Shown here: positions 8,018-16,937 of the stretch, piece after piece
How positions within the stretch are numbered: position 1 is the stretch's first letter
How the letters are laid out: each line of letters starts with the position of its first letter
NCBI GenBank assembly: GCA_015491895.1
Contig: WFVA01000080.1
Location: forward strand, 1-49,803
From: Albidovulum sp.
GTDB taxonomy: Bacteria; Pseudomonadota; Alphaproteobacteria; Rhodobacterales; Rhodobacteraceae
Direction of reading: 5' to 3'
DNA: 49,803 bases
Notes under the pieces: generated by a model
What the model saw: the letters and a program-made list of their open reading frames with translations, nothing else
Database searches by the model: none
What the model was told of the DNA's origin: nothing
Made by a program: the position numbers and the translations under genes

Positions 8018-9850
8018 TCACTCCGCCGCCTGCATGCCGCCTGCGCCTTCCTCTCCCTCCGCCTCGCCCGCGAGGGGAAGGGTCACCTCGAACAGGGCGC
8101 CGCCGCCCTGCGCGTTGCGCGCCGTCAGCCTGCCGCCGAAATCGTTCACGATCCCGGAGGAGATGGCAAGGCCGAGGCCCACGCCGTCACCGGGCTGCTT
8201 GGTGGTATAGAAGGGCTCGAACAGGCTCTCGAGATTTTCGATGCCGGTGCCGTTGTCGCGCACCGAGATGGTGGCCATGTCGCCACTGGCGAGCAGGATG
8301 TCCACCTGCGGATCCTTCACCCCCTTGGTGGCATCGAGCGCGTTGCGCAGGAGATTGACGATCACCTGCTCGAGGCGCACGCGATCGGCGAGCACGATCA
8401 CCGGCTCGCGCGGCAGGGTGCGGGTGATCTTCACGTTGCGCTGGCGCAGCTGCGGCTCCATCATGGCGATCGCGCCGTCCACCGCATGGCGCGCGTCCAA
8501 GGGCTCCAGCTGATCGCCGCCCTTGCGGGCATAGCTCTTGAGCTGGCGGGTGATGGCGCCCATGCGCTCGATCAGATCATCGATGCGCTGAAAGGCCGAA
8601 ACCGCCTCCTCGACCCGCTTGCGCCGCAGCAGCAGGCGCGCGCCGGCGAGATATGTCTTCATCGCCGCGAGCGGCTGGTTGAGCTCGTGGCTGACAGCGG
8701 CCGACATCTCCCCCAGCGCCGCCAGCTTCGAGCTTTGCGCCAGGCTCTGCTCGGCCACCTCGAGATGCTTTTCCGCCCGCTTGCGCTCGGCGATCTCCTG
8801 CTGCAGGCGCTGATTGAGCGCGCGCAGTTCGGCGGATTCGCGCTGGAAGATGCGCGAACGCGAAACCGCCCGGCGCGACATCAGATAGAACCCCATCGCG
8901 ATCAGCACGGCAAAGGCCATGATCTCGAGCGCCAGCACGGCATTCACCCGCTCGCGCACCGAGGCGTAATTGGTGAAGGAGGTGATCGTCCAGCCCCGGA
9001 AGGGGATCCGCTTTTCCTGGCGCATCAGAGCCTTGCCGCTGATATAGGCATCCGCCGGCGGCATCGCCCAATCGGTCGTGGCCTGTATGGCGCGCTGGAT
9101 CGCCGAGGGCGGAGAGCGCAGGGCAAGCGCCTCCTCTTCCTTCAGGCCGCGCCATTTGGGCTCGGTCGAGAGGATGATCCGCCCTTCGCTGTCGGTCACC
9201 ATCACCGCATCCGAGATCCCCGCCCAGGCGCTTTCGAACTGTCCCAGATCCACCATGGCGACGATGACGCCGATCGATTTTCCCGATACCTCCATCTTGC
9301 GCGAATAGGCGAAATCAAGCCCGCCATTCTGACTTTCGCTGACGGTGAAAACCGTATCGTTGCCGCGCAGGGCCTCGATGAAGAAGGGGGAATTCCTGAA
9401 AACCGCGCCAAGGAGATTGCGGTCCGAGGCGGCAACGACCCGCCCGCTGTGATCGAGCAGCATGAGGGATTTGACCCCGATTTCATCCAGATATTCGATC
9501 AGGCGGCTGGAGCTTTGCGAGAAATCCCCGGAATTCAGCGCCCCGATGAGCGCCGGATCGCGCGCCAGGAGCCTGGGCACGATGGAGCTTCGCTTCAGTT
9601 CGCTCAAGAGGTTGCCGGTGTAGAGCGCGAGGCGCAGATTGGCGCGGTTGCGCGTGGTTTCGTTGAAACGTTCGGTCAGCCAGAGATTGGAAACATAGAT
9701 CAGGGCAATGGCGAGTATCACGAAGGCGGGTACGAGCAGGCGCAGCAGCCAGCGCCTGCGCCGGCGCGCAGCATCCGCCCCGCCCCCGGCGCCCGCCTGG
9801 CCACCGCGGGCCGTGCCCCCGGCGCCCTGATGCCTCTCTTCATCCTTCAT
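8018..9850 (-). CDS. dctB: DctB-like C4-dicarboxylate sensor histidine kinase
   Basis: A 610-residue inner-membrane sensor kinase. A short Gly/Ala-rich cytoplasmic tail, a first membrane segment (about 34-56), a periplasmic double-Cache region (about 60-295; LLSELKRSSIVPRLLARDP resembles DctB sensors), a second segment (about 303-325), a coiled-coil linker with ERKRAEKHLE, then a HisKA domain with phospho-acceptor His388 in AAVSHELNQPLA. The ATPase domain has the N box (LLRNALDA), G1 (DNGTGI) and G2 (GDGVGLGLAI). The ligand by family is succinate, fumarate or malate. It lies 70 bp upstream of dctD in the same direction, and they are probably cotranscribed. A C-terminal tail of about 20 residues is Glu/Gly-rich. 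Confidence 0.9.
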   Translation of the reverse strand: MKDEERHQGAGGTARGGQAGAGGGADAARRRRRWLLRLLVPAFVILAIALIYVSNLWLTERFNETTRNRANLRLALYTGNLLSELKRSSIVPRLLARDPALIGALNSGDFSQSSSRLIEYLDEIGVKSLMLLDHSGRVVAASDRNLLGAVFRNSPFFIEALRGNDTVFTVSESQNGGLDFAYSRKMEVSGKSIGVIVAMVDLGQFESAWAGISDAVMVTDSEGRIILSTEPKWRGLKEEEALALRSPPSAIQRAIQATTDWAMPPADAYISGKALMRQEKRIPFRGWTITSFTNYASVRERVNAVLALEIMAFAVLIAMGFYLMSRRAVSRSRIFQRESAELRALNQRLQQEIAERKRAEKHLEVAEQSLAQSSKLAALGEMSAAVSHELNQPLAAMKTYLAGARLLLRRKRVEEAVSAFQRIDDLIERMGAITRQLKSYARKGGDQLEPLDARHAVDGAIAMMEPQLRQRNVKITRTLPREPVIVLADRVRLEQVIVNLLRNALDATKGVKDPQVDILLASGDMATISVRDNGTGIENLESLFEPFYTTKQPGDGVGLGLAISSGIVNDFGGRLTARNAQGGGALFEVTLPLAGEAEGEEGAGGMQAAE

Positions 9851-10008
9851 GAGGCGAATCTATGCCGTAACCCCCCGCGCCTCAAGCAGCGCGCGGATCA
9901 TTGCCTCTGCGCCGGCAGTAATCGGCCAATTTCAGCCATGCGGCCGGGCGGCGCGCACCATCCGCGCCATGCGCGGGGGAAATTCCGTGCCCTCGGGCGA
10001 AGCCGGTC

Positions 10009-10677
10009 TCAGGCCGGTTCCAGAACCGCCTCGAGCCCCTTGAAAAGCGCGAGGCCGTCGGTGCCGCCATGGGCCGGATCGGCGGCGCGCTCGGGGTGCG
10101 GCATCATGCCGAGAACCCGCCGGTTCTCGCTCAGGATCCCGGCTATGTCGGCAAGCGATCCGTTCGGATTTTCCACATAGGTGAAAGCGATCCGGCCCTC
10201 GCCGCGCAGACGGGCCAGGGTCTCGGAATCGGCGGTGTAATTGCCGTCGTGATGGGCAACGGGGATGGTGATCTCCGCGCCCGGCTCGTAGCGCGAGGTG
10301 AAGGCGCTATCGGCCGTTACCACCTTCAGGCCCACCGGCTTGCAGACGAATTTCAGCCCCGCGTTGCGCATCAGCGCGCCGGGCAGCAGGCCGGTTTCCG
10401 TCAGCACCTGGAAGCCGTTGCAGATCCCGATCACATAGCCGCCCGCATTGGCGAAATCCACGATCGCGCGGGAAATCGGCGAGCGCGCGGCGATGGCGCC
10501 GCAGCGCAGGTAATCGCCGAAGGAAAAGCCGCCGGGAATACCGATGACGTCAAGCCCCGCGGGCAGGCTCGTATCCTTGTGCCAGATCCGGCTGACGCGC
10601 GCGCCCGCCGCCTCGAACGCCACCGCCAGATCGCGATCGCAGTTCGAACCGGGGAATTCGATCACGCCCGCGTGCAT
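10009..10677 (-). CDS. purQ: Phosphoribosylformylglycinamidine synthase, glutaminase subunit
   Basis: The class I glutamine amidotransferase subunit of FGAM synthase, which supplies ammonia to PurL in step four of purine synthesis. 222 residues, the normal length. It opens with [16 protein letters not shown]; the nucleophile elbow is [11 protein letters not shown], with the Cys in GICNG, and the His-Pro-Glu of the catalytic triad is in [11 protein letters not shown] near the end. Two adjacent ATGs (10680 and 10677) are possible; the second has the better spacing from the GAGG in the end of purS and gives a TGATG overlap with the purS stop. purL is not in the window. Confidence 0.95.
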   Translation of the reverse strand: MHAGVIEFPGSNCDRDLAVAFEAAGARVSRIWHKDTSLPAGLDVIGIPGGFSFGDYLRCGAIAARSPISRAIVDFANAGGYVIGICNGFQVLTETGLLPGALMRNAGLKFVCKPVGLKVVTADSAFTSRYEPGAEITIPVAHHDGNYTADSETLARLRGEGRIAFTYVENPNGSLADIAGILSENRRVLGMMPHPERAADPAHGGTDGLALFKGLEAVLEPA

Positions 10678-10916
10678 CATTCCACCTCGATCTCGTAGCG
10701 CTCGATCACCGTGTTGGCGAGCAGCTTCTCGCACATCGCCTCCACCTTGGCGCGCGCCTTCTCGCGATCCTCGCCCGCAAGCGCGATCTCGATCACCTTG
10801 CCCTGGCGCACCCCCTCGACCCCACCGAAGCCGAGCGTGCCCAGCGCATGGCGGATCGCCTCGCCCTGCGGATCGAGCACCCCTTCCTTCAGCATCACCT
10901 TCACGATCGCCTTCAT
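10677..10916 (-). CDS. purS: Phosphoribosylformylglycinamidine synthase, PurS subunit
   Basis: A 79-residue PurS protein that bridges PurQ and the small form of PurL in the three-part FGAM synthase found in many alphaproteobacteria and Gram-positives. The start at 10916 ([18 protein letters not shown]) matches the family; an upstream ATG at 10940 would add eight residues not found in the family. It contains the conserved DPQGEAI and GKVIEI strands. Its stop overlaps the purQ start by one base. Its presence implies that the organism uses the small PurL. Confidence 0.94.
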   Translation of the reverse strand: MKAIVKVMLKEGVLDPQGEAIRHALGTLGFGGVEGVRQGKVIEIALAGEDREKARAKVEAMCEKLLANTVIERYEIEVE

Positions 10917-10967
10917 CAGCCTGCTTCCCCCGTCCTGCACCCCGGTTTGCGCGCCGGTTTGCGCGCC

Positions 10968-11732
10968 TCAGTTCACCAGCCGCGGCTTCGGGCTTTCGCC
11001 CAGTCCGTTCTTCGGCAGCACGCCGAGGCGGCGCGCCACCTCCGTATAGGCATCCGCGAGATCCCCGAGATCGCGGCGGAACACATCCTTGTCGAGCTTG
11101 CGGCCGGTTTCGAGATCCCAGAGGCGGCAGCTGTCGGGGCTGATCTCGTCGGCCACGATCAGCCGGTGGAAATCGCCATCCCAGATGCGGCCGATCTCGA
11201 TCTTGAAATCCACCAGACGGATGCCGACGGCCAGCATCACCCCGGAGAGAAAATCATTGACCCTGAGCGCCAGCGCCACCATGTCATCGAGATCCTGCTG
11301 GCTGGCCCAGCCGAAGGCGATGATATGCTCCTCGCTCACCAGCGGATCGCCCAGCGCATCGTCCTTGTAGCAGAATTCGATGATCGGGCGCGGCAGGTGC
11401 ATGCCCTCCTCGAGCCCGAGGCGCTTGCAGATCGAACCGGCGGCGTAATTGCGCACGATCACCTCGAGCGGGATGATCTCGACCTGGCGGATCAGTTGCT
11501 CGCGCATGTTGAGGCGGCGGATGAAGTGATTGGGCACGCCGATCGCCGTCAGCCCCTGCATGAAGAATTCGCTGAGGCGGTTGTTGAGCGCGCCCTTGCC
11601 ATCGATCACGGCCTTCTTCTCGGCATTGTAGGCGGTGGCGTCATCCTTGAAATACTGCACCAGCGTGCCGGGCTCGGGGCCCTCGTAAAGGATCTTGGCC
11701 TTGCCCTCGTAGATCTTCTTGCGCCGCGACAT
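10968..11732 (-). CDS. purC: SAICAR synthetase
   Basis: Phosphoribosylaminoimidazole-succinocarboxamide synthase, which joins aspartate to CAIR using ATP. 254 residues, typical of the bacterial form. The ATP-binding N-terminus [15 protein letters not shown], the [12 protein letters not shown] segment, and [12 protein letters not shown] near the C-terminus are all in place. I start it at 11732 (MSRRKK); a further upstream ATG at 11753 adds seven residues. First gene of purC-purS-purQ, 51 bp ahead of purS, and divergent from the zeta-subunit gene. Confidence 0.95.
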   Translation of the reverse strand: MSRRKKIYEGKAKILYEGPEPGTLVQYFKDDATAYNAEKKAVIDGKGALNNRLSEFFMQGLTAIGVPNHFIRRLNMREQLIRQVEIIPLEVIVRNYAAGSICKRLGLEEGMHLPRPIIEFCYKDDALGDPLVSEEHIIAFGWASQQDLDDMVALALRVNDFLSGVMLAVGIRLVDFKIEIGRIWDGDFHRLIVADEISPDSCRLWDLETGRKLDKDVFRRDLGDLADAYTEVARRLGVLPKNGLGESPKPRLVN

Positions 11733-11962
11733 CGCACCGGCTCCTTCATGCAACCTGGCAGCGCGGCCGAGTGCCGCCCCGCTCCCTTCGCTCCGAGCCT
11801 ATACGGCAAGCCCCCCGCCGCCGCAAGAAAAGCCTGTGCGCCAGAAGCTGCGGCACTCTCCCGCACCAGAGGCGGCGAAGGATTTTCCGGCCGGGTCTTG
11901 CCTTGCGGCGGCGGGATGGGCATATCACCTGTAACGCAAGGAAACAGCCCGGAGAGGATCAG

Positions 11963-12277
11963 ATGGATATTTTCGACGAACGCGAAAACGCCTTCGAAGC
12001 CAAGTTCGCCCATGACGCGGAGATGCAGTTCAAGGCCGATGCGCGCGCCAACAGGCATCTCGCCATCTGGGCCGCGGGGCTCCTGGGCAAGAAGGGCGAC
12101 GAGGAGGAAGAGTATGTTCGCGAGGTGATCCGGGCCGATCTGCAGGAACCGGGCCATGACGACGTGATCGCCAAGGTCGTGAAGGATCTCGAAGGGATCG
12201 TCAGCGAAGAGGAAATCCGGGCCAAGCGCCGTGAACTGCTCAAGAAGGCCAAGGCGGAACTGCTCGAGGAAATCTGA
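11963..12277 (+). CDS. DUF1476 protein, F1FO-ATPase zeta (inhibitor) subunit
   Basis: A 104-residue all-helical protein of the DUF1476 family, whose Paracoccus denitrificans member is the zeta subunit that blocks ATP hydrolysis by F1FO-ATPase. The N-terminus MDIFDERENAFEAKFAHD closely resembles that inhibitory segment, followed by the LAIWAAGLLGK motif and a charged C-terminal helix. A GGAGAGGATC ribosome site precedes the ATG. It stands alone, away from any atp operon, divergent from purC by 230 bp, and has its own terminator. Inhibitory function is inferred from the family. Confidence 0.9.
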   Translation: MDIFDERENAFEAKFAHDAEMQFKADARANRHLAIWAAGLLGKKGDEEEEYVREVIRADLQEPGHDDVIAKVVKDLEGIVSEEEIRAKRRELLKKAKAELLEEI

Positions 12278-12287
12278 GCGGCTCCGA

Positions 12288-12317
12288 TTCGGAAACACGA
12301 GGTTCGGAAACACGAGG
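12288..12317. repeat. Perfect 15-bp tandem duplication
   Basis: TTCGGAAACACGAGG occurs twice without a gap (12288-12302 and 12303-12317), between the stop of the zeta gene and its terminator stem. It looks like a recent slippage duplication. Confidence 0.9.
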
Positions 12318-12344
12318 GCGCGCCATGAGCGGCGTGCCTTTTTT
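12317..12344 (+). terminator. Rho-independent terminator of the zeta-subunit gene
   Basis: GGCGCGCC, loop ATGAGC, GGCGTGCC: an eight-base-pair stem with one G-U pair, directly followed by six T. It lies 40 bases past the zeta-gene stop and is the cleanest ordinary terminator in the window. Confidence 0.85.
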
Positions 12345-12431
12345 GTTGAAACCGTGGAGATTAACCTGCGGGAAACCAGGCCCTGCTACCCCTGAGCGAG
12401 ATCCGTGATCTCCGCAGGAAGGGAGCAGACC

Positions 12432-14609
12432 TTGCACACCAGAAGAGCCTTCACCCTCGCCGCCCTTCCGCGGGGCACATTCCGGCAGGTTGGCAGGCAG
12501 CTGCTGATGCTCGCCCTTGCCATCGGCTTCGTCCTGCTTTTCCAGGAGCGCCTGCGCGCCCTCGACATGGCCGAGACCCTCGCCCTTTTTCATGCCGTGA
12601 GCCTGCCGCAATGGGCCGGTGCGCTGGTGGCCACGGCCGTGAGCTTCTGGGCCATCGGGCGGTATGACGGCGTGCTCCATCGCGCCCTCGGCACGGGTGT
12701 GGGAGAGCGAAGCGCCCGGCGCGCCGGCATCACCGCCATCGCCCTTTCCCAGACAATCGGCTTCGGGCTGCTTACGGGCACCCTCATCCGCTGGCGCCTC
12801 CTCCCGGAGCTGAGCTTCTGGCAGGCAATGCGCTTCTCGGCAATCGTCGCCCTTTCCTTTCTTCTCGCCTGGGCAGGGCTGACGGGAATCGCACATCTCC
12901 TGCTGCCAGGCAGCATTCCGGGGGCCGGCCTTGCGGGCCTAGCGGCCCTTGCAATCGGCGCGGCCGTCCTGTGGATTTCACTGAAGCGGCCGGAAAAGGG
13001 GATCTTCGGGATGCGCCTGCCCACCCTTCTGACGATGCGGGCGATGATCGCCCTGACCGCGCTCGATACATTCGCCGCCGCGATGGTTTTCCATGCCCTG
13101 CTGCCCGCCTCCGCCGATATCGGCTTTGCGGAATTCTTCCCCGCCTTTCTCCTCGCCTTCGGAATCGGCATGATCTCGGGCACGCCCGGCGGCATGGGCC
13201 CCTTCGAGATCACCCTGATCTCGCTTCTGCCGCATGTGGCACCGGAAACGCTCATGGCCGCGGCGATCGGCTACAGGCTGATCTATTTTGCCCTTCCCGC
13301 CATTCTGGCAATGCCGATCCTGGCCCTTGGCGCGAATGCGCGCCCCTGGCCGGATGCAAAGGCCATCGAAATGACGCCCGTCGCGCCGAACGCTCCCCTC
13401 CCGGCCCATGTGGACAGGCTGATCCACGATGCCCCCTTTGCCGAGGCACATTTCCTGCGCCAGGGCGACAAGAGTCTGCTGTCGCGCAGGATCGGCACGG
13501 CCCGCCTGATGGTCGGCAAGCTTCCCCAGACCCTCGTGGCCCTGCGCGCGCCGCTTGCAGGCAAGCCACAGGAGGCGCTCGCCATGCTGAGGCAGGCCGC
13601 ACATGCAACAATGCGCATCCCCTGTTTGTACAAATGCGATGCCCGCATGGCCGTGGTGGCACGCAGGGCAGGCTTCCGGGTCCTGCCATGCGCGCGCGAG
13701 GCCTGGGTCGATCCGGGCTCTTTCAGGCTCGACATCCCCGGCAGGCGGCAGTTGCGGCGGAAGCTGCGCAAGGCCCGGGCCGGCCATGTCAGGGTCCTGG
13801 CCTCCGAGGGCCCTCTCCCCTTGGCCGATCTTTCCCGGATCAACAGCGCATGGACCCTTCGCCAGGGAGGAGAACGGGGATTTTCCATGGGCCGGTTCTG
13901 TCCGGGCTACATCCGGGGCCAGCGCATCTACATGGCCTATTGCGAAGGACGCCTGCAAGGTTTCATGAGCGTGAATGCCAATGCCCGTGAATGGGCGCTC
14001 GATCTGATGCGGCAGGAACGGGACGCCCCGGAAGGGACAATGCATGCGCTGGTAACGCAAGCCATCATGGACGCAAAGCATGCGGGATGCCGCCGCTTTT
14101 CCCTCGCGGCGGTCCCGCTGATGCCATTCACCCGCTCAAGGGCCTTCAAGGCCCTGCCGCGCCCCCTGCGGGAACGGATTGACGCGAAATTCAGGCGCAT
14201 GGCGGGGGAAAAGGGCCTGCACCAGTTCAAGAATTCCTTCGCGCCCAGATGGCAGCCCCTCTATATTGCCGCCCCCGGCCCGGCTTCCCTGCTGATCGCG
14301 GCGCTGGACATTCATCGCCGGATATTCCATCCGCAACCCGCCCTCCATCATGCCGGCAAGGAGATCGCAGAAAGCGGATCCGCGCAACCGGGCGGGAAAC
14401 CCGTTTCCGCCCCGGCGCCGATACCGGCTGGGCGGAGCGAGCACAAGATGGCCCCCCGATCCGGGAATGACGATATGGCAATGGGCAGCGAACCCCCGGC
14501 ACGCACCGGAACCTGCCCCACCAGATCGCCCCGGCCGCCGGCGCTGCCCCTGATTTTTTCCGACAACCGCGCCTCTCCCTCTTCATGGGAAAGCAATACG
14601 GACTCATGA
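12432..14609 (+). CDS. MprF-like phosphatidylglycerol aminoacyltransferase family protein
   Basis: About 725 residues from a TTG at 12432, chosen because AAGGGAG sits six bases upstream; a GTG at 12405 with a poor ribosome site is the alternative. The N-terminal half (to about 320) has roughly eight membrane segments of the lysylphosphatidylglycerol-synthase membrane family (note MISGTPGGMGPFE). The C-terminal half is a DUF2156/GNAT-like domain (about 340-640: LRQGDKSLLS, FMSVNANAREWALDLMR). MprF enzymes move an aminoacyl group from tRNA to phosphatidylglycerol and flip the lipid, conferring resistance to cationic peptides. The membrane part is shorter than the 14-segment Staphylococcus protein. 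The last 80 residues are Pro/Ser-rich and resemble translated intergenic DNA. Amino acid specificity is unknown. Confidence 0.8.
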   Translation: MHTRRAFTLAALPRGTFRQVGRQLLMLALAIGFVLLFQERLRALDMAETLALFHAVSLPQWAGALVATAVSFWAIGRYDGVLHRALGTGVGERSARRAGITAIALSQTIGFGLLTGTLIRWRLLPELSFWQAMRFSAIVALSFLLAWAGLTGIAHLLLPGSIPGAGLAGLAALAIGAAVLWISLKRPEKGIFGMRLPTLLTMRAMIALTALDTFAAAMVFHALLPASADIGFAEFFPAFLLAFGIGMISGTPGGMGPFEITLISLLPHVAPETLMAAAIGYRLIYFALPAILAMPILALGANARPWPDAKAIEMTPVAPNAPLPAHVDRLIHDAPFAEAHFLRQGDKSLLSRRIGTARLMVGKLPQTLVALRAPLAGKPQEALAMLRQAAHATMRIPCLYKCDARMAVVARRAGFRVLPCAREAWVDPGSFRLDIPGRRQLRRKLRKARAGHVRVLASEGPLPLADLSRINSAWTLRQGGERGFSMGRFCPGYIRGQRIYMAYCEGRLQGFMSVNANAREWALDLMRQERDAPEGTMHALVTQAIMDAKHAGCRRFSLAAVPLMPFTRSRAFKALPRPLRERIDAKFRRMAGEKGLHQFKNSFAPRWQPLYIAAPGPASLLIAALDIHRRIFHPQPALHHAGKEIAESGSAQPGGKPVSAPAPIPAGRSEHKMAPRSGNDDMAMGSEPPARTGTCPTRSPRPPALPLIFSDNRASPSSWESNTDS

Positions 14610-14978
14610 ACCGGCTGAGGAGATCCAGGCATGATTGCCGGCGCATGATACCCCCTTCCCGCATTGCTTCGCGATGAGCGCCGCATCTTGCCCCTGCCTG
14701 CCGAACGTCCGCCGTCCGTCAGGAAGGGGAAGCGATACGCCCCACCCCTGCAGGGAGCACGCCCGCGGGCAGAAAAGGCTGCGGGTTCCGGGAAGGGCAC
14801 CGCCCGGCGGGGAAGCGCGCCACACATTTCATCATCTTGCCCCCCTCATCATCATCATGACAATTATGCGTTTGCCATGACGGCCGCACCATGGCATTCC
14901 CTGCCCCGAGCGGATCCCGCGCCTGAGCGGGAGCATGGATTGCGGCCAGAGTACAAGCGATCTCGGAAAGGCAGGAAC
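14610..14978 (+). other. Gene-free stretch before the methyltransferase operon
   Basis: 369 bp with no credible gene. It must hold the promoter and leader of the following operon. A perfect hairpin, TCCCGC-GCCTGA-GCGGGA, lies at 14915-14932, 47 bases before the start codon. I looked for SAM-II, SAM/SAH and cobalamin riboswitch signatures and recognised none. Confidence 0.5.
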
Positions 14979-15995
14979 ATGACGAACCCCCTGGAAAGGA
15001 TGCTCTCGGAGCGGGACTGGATCCTCGCCGATGGCGCAACCGGCACCAACCTCTTCAACATGGGCCTCAGTTCCGGCGACGCGCCGGAATTGTGGAATGT
15101 CGAGCAGCCGGACAAGATCCGCGCCCTCTATCGCGGCGCGGTTGATGCGGGCAGCGATCTTTTCCTGACCAACACGTTCGGCGGCAATGCCTCGCGGCTG
15201 AAGCTCCACGACGCCCAGGGCAGGGTGCGCGAGCTTTCGCGCGCCGGGGCTGAGCTTGCCCGCGAGATCGCGGACGCTGCCGGCCGCCCGGTGATCGTGG
15301 CCGGCTCCGTCGGCCCGACGGGCGACATCATGGAGCCCATGGGTACGCTCACCCACCAGCTTGCCGTGGAGATGTTTCACGAGCAGGCGGAAGGGCTGAA
15401 GGAGGGCGGTGTCGATGTGCTGTGGCTCGAAACCATCTCCGCGCCGGAGGAATTCCGGGCTGCGGCGGAGGCCTTCGCCCTCGCCGGAATGCCCTGGTGC
15501 GGAACGATGAGCTTCGATACCGCCGGGCGTACGATGATGGGGGTGACTTCGGCGGATTTCGTCAGGCTTGTGGAAAGCCTGCCGAACCCGCCTCTCGCAT
15601 TCGGCGCCAACTGCGGGGTCGGCGCGGCCGATCTCCTGCGCACGGTGCTCGGCTTCACCGCCCAGGGTGCCGAACGCCCGATCATCGCCAAGGGCAATGC
15701 CGGCATCCCGAAATACGAGCACGGCCATATCCATTATGACGGAACGCCGGAGCTGATGGCCGATTACGCGGTTCTTGCGCGTGACTGCGGCGCGAAAATC
15801 ATCGGCGGCTGCTGCGGCACGACGCCCGAGCATCTGGCGGCCATGCGCGAAGCCCTGGAAACCCGCCCGCGCCGCGAGGGCCGCCCCACGCTCGAGGAAA
15901 TAGCGGCCGCGCTCGGCGGTTTCTCCTCGGGCTCGGACGGAACGGACGGCAACGCCCCCACACCCCGCCGCACCCGGCGCAGGGGCCGCAGATGA
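14979..15995 (+). CDS. bmt: Homocysteine S-methyltransferase (BmtB type)
   Basis: A 338-residue zinc enzyme of the homocysteine methyltransferase family, commonly named betaine-homocysteine S-methyltransferase in this order. Start at 14979 (MTNPLERMLS) after GGCAGGAAC. The barrel begins with LADGATGTNL, and the three zinc cysteines are Cys212 (ANCGVG) and Cys278-Cys279 (GGCCGTT). The C-terminus is a basic tail (RRTRRRGRR). With the corrinoid protein gene next door, the likely methyl source is methylcobalamin rather than betaine, making it the homocysteine module of a split methionine synthase, an arrangement reported in roseobacters. The pterin-binding module is not in the window. Direct betaine demethylation stays possible. 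Confidence 0.85.
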   Translation: MTNPLERMLSERDWILADGATGTNLFNMGLSSGDAPELWNVEQPDKIRALYRGAVDAGSDLFLTNTFGGNASRLKLHDAQGRVRELSRAGAELAREIADAAGRPVIVAGSVGPTGDIMEPMGTLTHQLAVEMFHEQAEGLKEGGVDVLWLETISAPEEFRAAAEAFALAGMPWCGTMSFDTAGRTMMGVTSADFVRLVESLPNPPLAFGANCGVGAADLLRTVLGFTAQGAERPIIAKGNAGIPKYEHGHIHYDGTPELMADYAVLARDCGAKIIGGCCGTTPEHLAAMREALETRPRREGRPTLEEIAAALGGFSSGSDGTDGNAPTPRRTRRRGRR

Positions 15996-16153
15996 GGCCG
16001 CGCCGCAGAGAAACGGCCGGCGCTGTCGTTCACCCTCCGGCCCATGTCGCATTCATGCCAGTGGCCGGCAGACGGGGTTGACACATTCGGGCATGGCAGA
16101 TCGCGCAATGCGCCGGAAACCGGACCGAACGGCAAACCAACGGGAAGAAGATC

Positions 16154-16858
16154 ATGGCTGACGAAGAAGATGACATCATCCTTTCGGAGCTTTCGGACGA
16201 GGAACTCGTCCAGCAGATGCACGATGATCTCTACGACGGCCTGCGCGAAGAGATCGAGGAAGGCGTCAATATCCTGCTCGAACGGGGCTGGGAGCCCTAC
16301 CGGATCCTGACGGAAGCCCTGGTGGGCGGCATGGCGATCGTGGGCGATGATTTCCGCGACGGCATCCTCTTCGTGCCGGAAGTGCTGCTGGCGGCGAATG
16401 CGATGAAGGGGGGGATGGAAATCCTGAAGCCGCTTCTGGTGGAAACCGGCGCGCCGAAGATGGGCAAGATGGTGATCGGCACCGTCAAGGGCGATATTCA
16501 TGACATCGGGAAGAATCTCGTCGGCATGATGATGGAGGGCGCCGGTGTCGAGATCATCGATCTCGGCATCAACAACCCCGTCGAGGATTATCTCGAGGCG
16601 CTGGAGCGAGAGAAGGCCGATATTCTCGGCATGTCGGCCCTGCTGACGACCACCATGCCCTACATGAAGGTGGTGATCGACACGATGAAGGAAAAGGGCA
16701 TCCGCGAGGATTACATCGTGCTCGTGGGCGGCGCGCCGCTCAACGAGGAATTCGGCCGCGCGATCGGCGCCGATGCCTATTGCCGCGATGCCGCGGTTGC
16801 GGTGGAAACGGCGAAGAAATTCATGACCCGCAAGCACAATGCCGCATCGGCCGGATGA
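16154..16858 (+). CDS. Corrinoid (cobalamin-binding) methyl carrier protein
   Basis: A 234-residue MtbC/MtaC-like protein. An N-terminal four-helix cap domain (about 15-95) precedes a Rossmann B12 domain with the base-off signature: Asp114, His116 and Gly119 in GDIHDIGKN, where His116 would ligate cobalt, then SALLTTT at 161-167 and VGGAP at 191-195. It carries a methyl group between a donor methyltransferase and the homocysteine methyltransferase encoded 158 bp upstream. A ribosome site (GGGAAGAAG) precedes the ATG. The acidic start (DEEDD) is typical of roseobacter members. No reactivase (RamA-like) gene is in the window, though one would be expected elsewhere. Confidence 0.92.
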   Translation: MADEEDDIILSELSDEELVQQMHDDLYDGLREEIEEGVNILLERGWEPYRILTEALVGGMAIVGDDFRDGILFVPEVLLAANAMKGGMEILKPLLVETGAPKMGKMVIGTVKGDIHDIGKNLVGMMMEGAGVEIIDLGINNPVEDYLEALEREKADILGMSALLTTTMPYMKVVIDTMKEKGIREDYIVLVGGAPLNEEFGRAIGADAYCRDAAVAVETAKKFMTRKHNAASAG

Positions 16859-16937
16859 TTCTGGCGCGGCGCGGGCGGCGCATCGGGCCGCATCGCTGCC
16901 TGAATAACCGCCGGGATGAGTGCCGGGATGGGCGCAG

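Noticed and set aside
7625-10180. 851-residue open frame antisense to dctB and dctD
   Set aside because: Spans two well-supported genes and their intergenic region; composition is that of a GC-frame shadow.
14610-14978. Riboswitch upstream of the methyltransferase genes
   Set aside because: No SAM-II, SAM/SAH, SAH or cobalamin consensus could be matched by eye.
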